A DNA stretch of 64,000 nucleotides from Bacillota bacterium (lineage in GTDB: Bacteria > Bacillota > Syntrophomonadia > Syntrophomonadales > Syntrophomonadaceae). This document shows, piece after piece, positions 61,958-64,000 of the stretch. Within the stretch, counting starts at the first letter, position 1. Each line of letters begins with the position of its first letter. Below the pieces are notes generated by a model. The model was given only the letters and a program-made list of their open reading frames with translations. It made no database searches and was not told where the DNA came from. Position numbers and translations under genes: made by a program. The stretch spans positions 11,119 to 75,118 of the forward strand of contig JAEWZB010000121.1 of NCBI GenBank assembly GCA_023395515.1. Direction: 5' to 3'.

Positions 61958-63217
61958 ATGATTTATACTAATAGTGACGATTGGCGCTTGGAAGCTCTTA
62001 ACCGGGCTAAAGAGCTAAAAGCTAGTATTGCAGACTATTTAGCTGTAGAAGGAAAAATTGAAACTGGTTTTAGAATGATTGAACGCAGTACCCAAAATAA
62101 AGATAAGATTTTAAGTTATTTTAATGGCAGTGAAGATGATTGGAAAAACTGGGCTTGGCAAATGAAGCACCGCATTGCAGATGTTGAAACTTTAGCTAAT
62201 TTTATAAAAATTACTGATGAAGAAAAAAATAATTTAATTAAGTTATCCCAAGAATTCAGGTGGGCACTTTCCCCTTATTATCTTAGCCTAATAGATTTCG
62301 ATAATTATCAGGATTCTCCCATTTATAAACAATCTATACCTAGCATATTGGAACTGCAAGACCAGAATGGTTCTAGTGATCCTATGGCGGAAACTACCAC
62401 TAGCCCGGAAGTAAGAATTACCCGCCGTTATCCGGATCGACTTATAATTAATGTTACTAATCAGTGTGCTATGTATTGCCGGCATTGCCAAAGAAGGAGA
62501 AACTTTGGCGAACAAGATAAACATGCCTTACACAGTGAGTTAGAAAAATCTATCGCCTATATTAGAGACAATCAAGAAATCCGCGATGTTTTAATTACGG
62601 GCGGGGATGCTTTGATGCTTAGTAATAAGATGCTGGATTGGTTATTAACTGAGCTAGATAACATAGATCATGTTGAAATTAAACGGCTGGGAACCCGCAC
62701 CTTAGTTACATTACCGCAAAGAATTACTCCTGAACTTTGCGAGGTATTAGAAAAACATCCTCCAATTTATATGAATACCCAGTTTAATTCACCGATGGAA
62801 ATAACTCCGGAAGCTAAAAAAGCTTGTGATATGCTCATAAAAGCTGGGGTAGTTCTGGGCAATCAAGCCGTATTATTACGGGGAATTAATGACAATTCCT
62901 ATGTAATGAAAAAGCTGAACCAGGAATTATTAAAAATTAGAGTTAAACCCTATTATATTTTCCATGCTAAACAAGTTAAAGGCACAGCTCATTTTATTAC
63001 TAAAATTGAAACCGGGCTAAAAATAATGGAAGATTTACGCGGCTTTACCTCTGGCCTGGCTATACCCACTTATATAATAAATGCTCCCGGCGGTTTAGGT
63101 AAAACTCCTTTACTTCCGGAATATTTAACCTCTCTGGATGAAGATGAAATTACCCTAAGAACCTGGGAGAGAAAAGCCCTAAAATATCCTAATAAAATAG
63201 TAGATTATGATTCTTGA
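61958..63217 (+). CDS. eam: Predicted glutamate 2,3-aminomutase (KamA family radical SAM/PLP enzyme)
   Basis: 419 residues, lysine 2,3-aminomutase family. The radical SAM cluster motif is C170, C174, C177 (CAMYCRHC); the PLP lysine is K382 (APGGLGKTP). The two aspartates that hold the substrate amino group in lysine 2,3-aminomutase are replaced by K338 (FHAKQVKG) and N375 (YIINAPGG), with the same 37-residue spacing; this is the pattern described for glutamate 2,3-aminomutase. The product would be beta-glutamate, a compatible solute. No ablB acetyltransferase follows. A c-di-AMP riboswitch lies directly upstream. Confidence 0.85.
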   Translation: MIYTNSDDWRLEALNRAKELKASIADYLAVEGKIETGFRMIERSTQNKDKILSYFNGSEDDWKNWAWQMKHRIADVETLANFIKITDEEKNNLIKLSQEFRWALSPYYLSLIDFDNYQDSPIYKQSIPSILELQDQNGSSDPMAETTTSPEVRITRRYPDRLIINVTNQCAMYCRHCQRRRNFGEQDKHALHSELEKSIAYIRDNQEIRDVLITGGDALMLSNKMLDWLLTELDNIDHVEIKRLGTRTLVTLPQRITPELCEVLEKHPPIYMNTQFNSPMEITPEAKKACDMLIKAGVVLGNQAVLLRGINDNSYVMKKLNQELLKIRVKPYYIFHAKQVKGTAHFITKIETGLKIMEDLRGFTSGLAIPTYIINAPGGLGKTPLLPEYLTSLDEDEITLRTWERKALKYPNKIVDYDS

Positions 63218-63260
63218 TGTAGGTATGAAAGACAACAACTATAAAAATTTCAGATAATGT

Positions 63261-63286
63261 AAAAGGGGGAATGAATCCCCCTTTTA
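63261..63286 (+). terminator. Intrinsic terminator after the aminomutase gene
   Basis: AAAAGGGGGA and TCCCCCTTTT flank a short loop, with A-run and T-run on the two sides. Confidence 0.85.
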
Positions 63287-63311
63287 TGCGTGCTGATGCT
63301 GGTTTAAGGAT

Positions 63312-63361
63312 GCAATCAAAAATCGCAACAGGAATGCAATAGAAACGCAATGGAAACGCAA
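63312..63361. repeat. Iteron-like GCAA repeats with 11-nt period
   Basis: GCAA begins at 63312, 63325, 63336, 63347 and 63358 (spacing 13, 11, 11, 11). The last units are close to GCAATNGAAAC. They lie in the 319-nt gap before the final gene, directly upstream of its promoter; the rest of that gap holds only a 7-bp inverted repeat (CTAGAAG/CTTCTAG, about 63440-63470). Confidence 0.6.
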
Positions 63362-63372
63362 ACTTGCCTTGG

Positions 63373-63401
63373 TTGACTAAAACCGGTATCTTGCTTAACA
63401 T
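63373..63401 (+). promoter_or_regulatory. Probable promoter for the DUF3365 sensor gene
   Basis: TTGACT and TAACAT are separated by 17 nt, about 135 nt before the gene start and just after the 11-nt repeats. Confidence 0.5.
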
Positions 63402-63536
63402 TAATATAGATTCCTAATCTAGGCTAAAACTAAGTATTATCTAGAAGCAGTTAAGAAGTAAGACTTCTAGGGGAATTTTCTAGTTGAGTTGTTAACAGCT
63501 GCTATTATGGAATGCTTTGTTATAGGGATGTTTGAT

Positions 63537-64000
63537 ATGGAAAGAAGAACAATTATCGACAATGCCCATCTACCACTTAAATTTACAATTTTGGTGACAA
63601 TTGTTATTGTTATTGCAGTATCTATTTATCTAGCCTGGAGCCTTCATATACAACGTGCCACCACCCAAGATAAAACCCTCGCCGAAGCTAGGACTTTGAG
63701 CCTCCAAATGACGGCTGCCTGGGATTATATTAATGATTCTCAGGCCTTAATCAATTATAATTCTGACGGTAAATATGATTTCAAAGGGATTTATTGTTCA
63801 ATTGCCGGGAAGGACATTGCCCAAAGGTTTACTAAACAATCCCAAGGCTATGTTATCCGGTATGCCCGGGAAAACCCCCGCTCGGCTACGGATGAGCCTG
63901 ATGAATTTGAAAAAAAAGCCCTTGCTCTGTTTGCCACCGGGGAACAACACGAACATTATGGGGTGGAAGAATATAATGGCAAAATGGTGTTTCGCTATAC
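63537..64000 (+). CDS. DUF3365 (Tll0287-like) sensor protein, N-terminal part
   Basis: Partial gene, cut by the window edge after about 154 residues. A membrane segment at about 15-35 (FTILVTIVIVIAVSIYLAW) is followed by a DUF3365 extracytoplasmic domain with IYCSIAGKDIAQRF and GYVIRYARENPRSATDEPD. Such domains usually sit on histidine kinases or chemoreceptors; the output domain is outside the window. ATG 63537 with AGGGAT upstream; an in-frame ATG lies at 63528. Confidence 0.8.
   Translation, partial: MERRTIIDNAHLPLKFTILVTIVIVIAVSIYLAWSLHIQRATTQDKTLAEARTLSLQMTAAWDYINDSQALINYNSDGKYDFKGIYCSIAGKDIAQRFTKQSQGYVIRYARENPRSATDEPDEFEKKALALFATGEQHEHYGVEEYNGKMVFRY

Overview
The window reads as a chromosomal segment of an AT-rich, flagellated, endospore-lineage Firmicute of the Clostridia, most like the Peptococcaceae and relatives. 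The evidence is gene order: a fla/che operon ending in sigD and a SwrB-position gene, then rpsB-tsf-pyrH-frr-uppS-cdsA, dxr-rseP-ispG-proS-polC, rimP-nusA-ylxR-ylxQ-infB-rbfA-nrnA-truB-ribF-rpsO-pnp, then a ylxY/mlpA/ymxH block. Starts are often TTG or GTG behind strong Shine-Dalgarno (SD) sites. This placement is inference; no 16S gene is present.

Layout. 1-18.8 kb: late flagellar genes (flgE, flbD, fliL, fliM, fliY, fliO, fliP, fliQ, fliR, flhB, flhA, flhF, flhG), a PilZ c-di-GMP effector and chemotaxis genes (cheY, cheB, cheA, cheW, cheC, cheD), closed by sigma-28. No cheR is seen. 18.8-21.2 kb: a FapA protein, a small charged protein and a membrane-anchored protein with an IF2 N-terminal-like domain. 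21.5-33.1 kb: translation, isoprenoid and envelope genes. 33.2-36.8 kb: PolC without its exonuclease domain. 36.9-47.7 kb: the nusA-infB and rpsO-pnp cluster. 47.8-52.5 kb: VanW protein, YlxY deacetylase, DacF carboxypeptidase, M16 peptidase, dUTPase and a YmxH-type protein. 52.5-59.8 kb is more accessory: a decayed VbhA/Fic toxin-antitoxin pair, a PHP hydrolase, a chemoreceptor-like protein, a class V aminotransferase, a DUF1015 protein, a YgjP-like metalloprotease and a small HTH protein. 59.8-64 kb: guaB, an MgtC-like protein, a c-di-AMP riboswitch in front of a predicted glutamate 2,3-aminomutase, and the start of a DUF3365 sensor protein.

Most notable: (1) two diverged copies, 31 kb apart, of a roughly 255-bp inverted-repeat element whose arms differ by matched (compensatory) changes; (2) a ydaO-type c-di-AMP riboswitch on a KamA-family enzyme whose substrate-site residues fit glutamate, suggesting control of the osmolyte beta-glutamate; (3) an exonuclease-less PolC that keeps all nine PHP metal-ligand positions; (4) two genes whose best-supported initiation codon is AUA; (5) an RBS held in the loop of a perfect hairpin at 59.5 kb; (6) 11-nt phased repeats next to the promoter of the last gene.

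Limits: everything was read by eye, without alignments, folding energies or database searches. Start codons were chosen from SD spacing and family N-termini.
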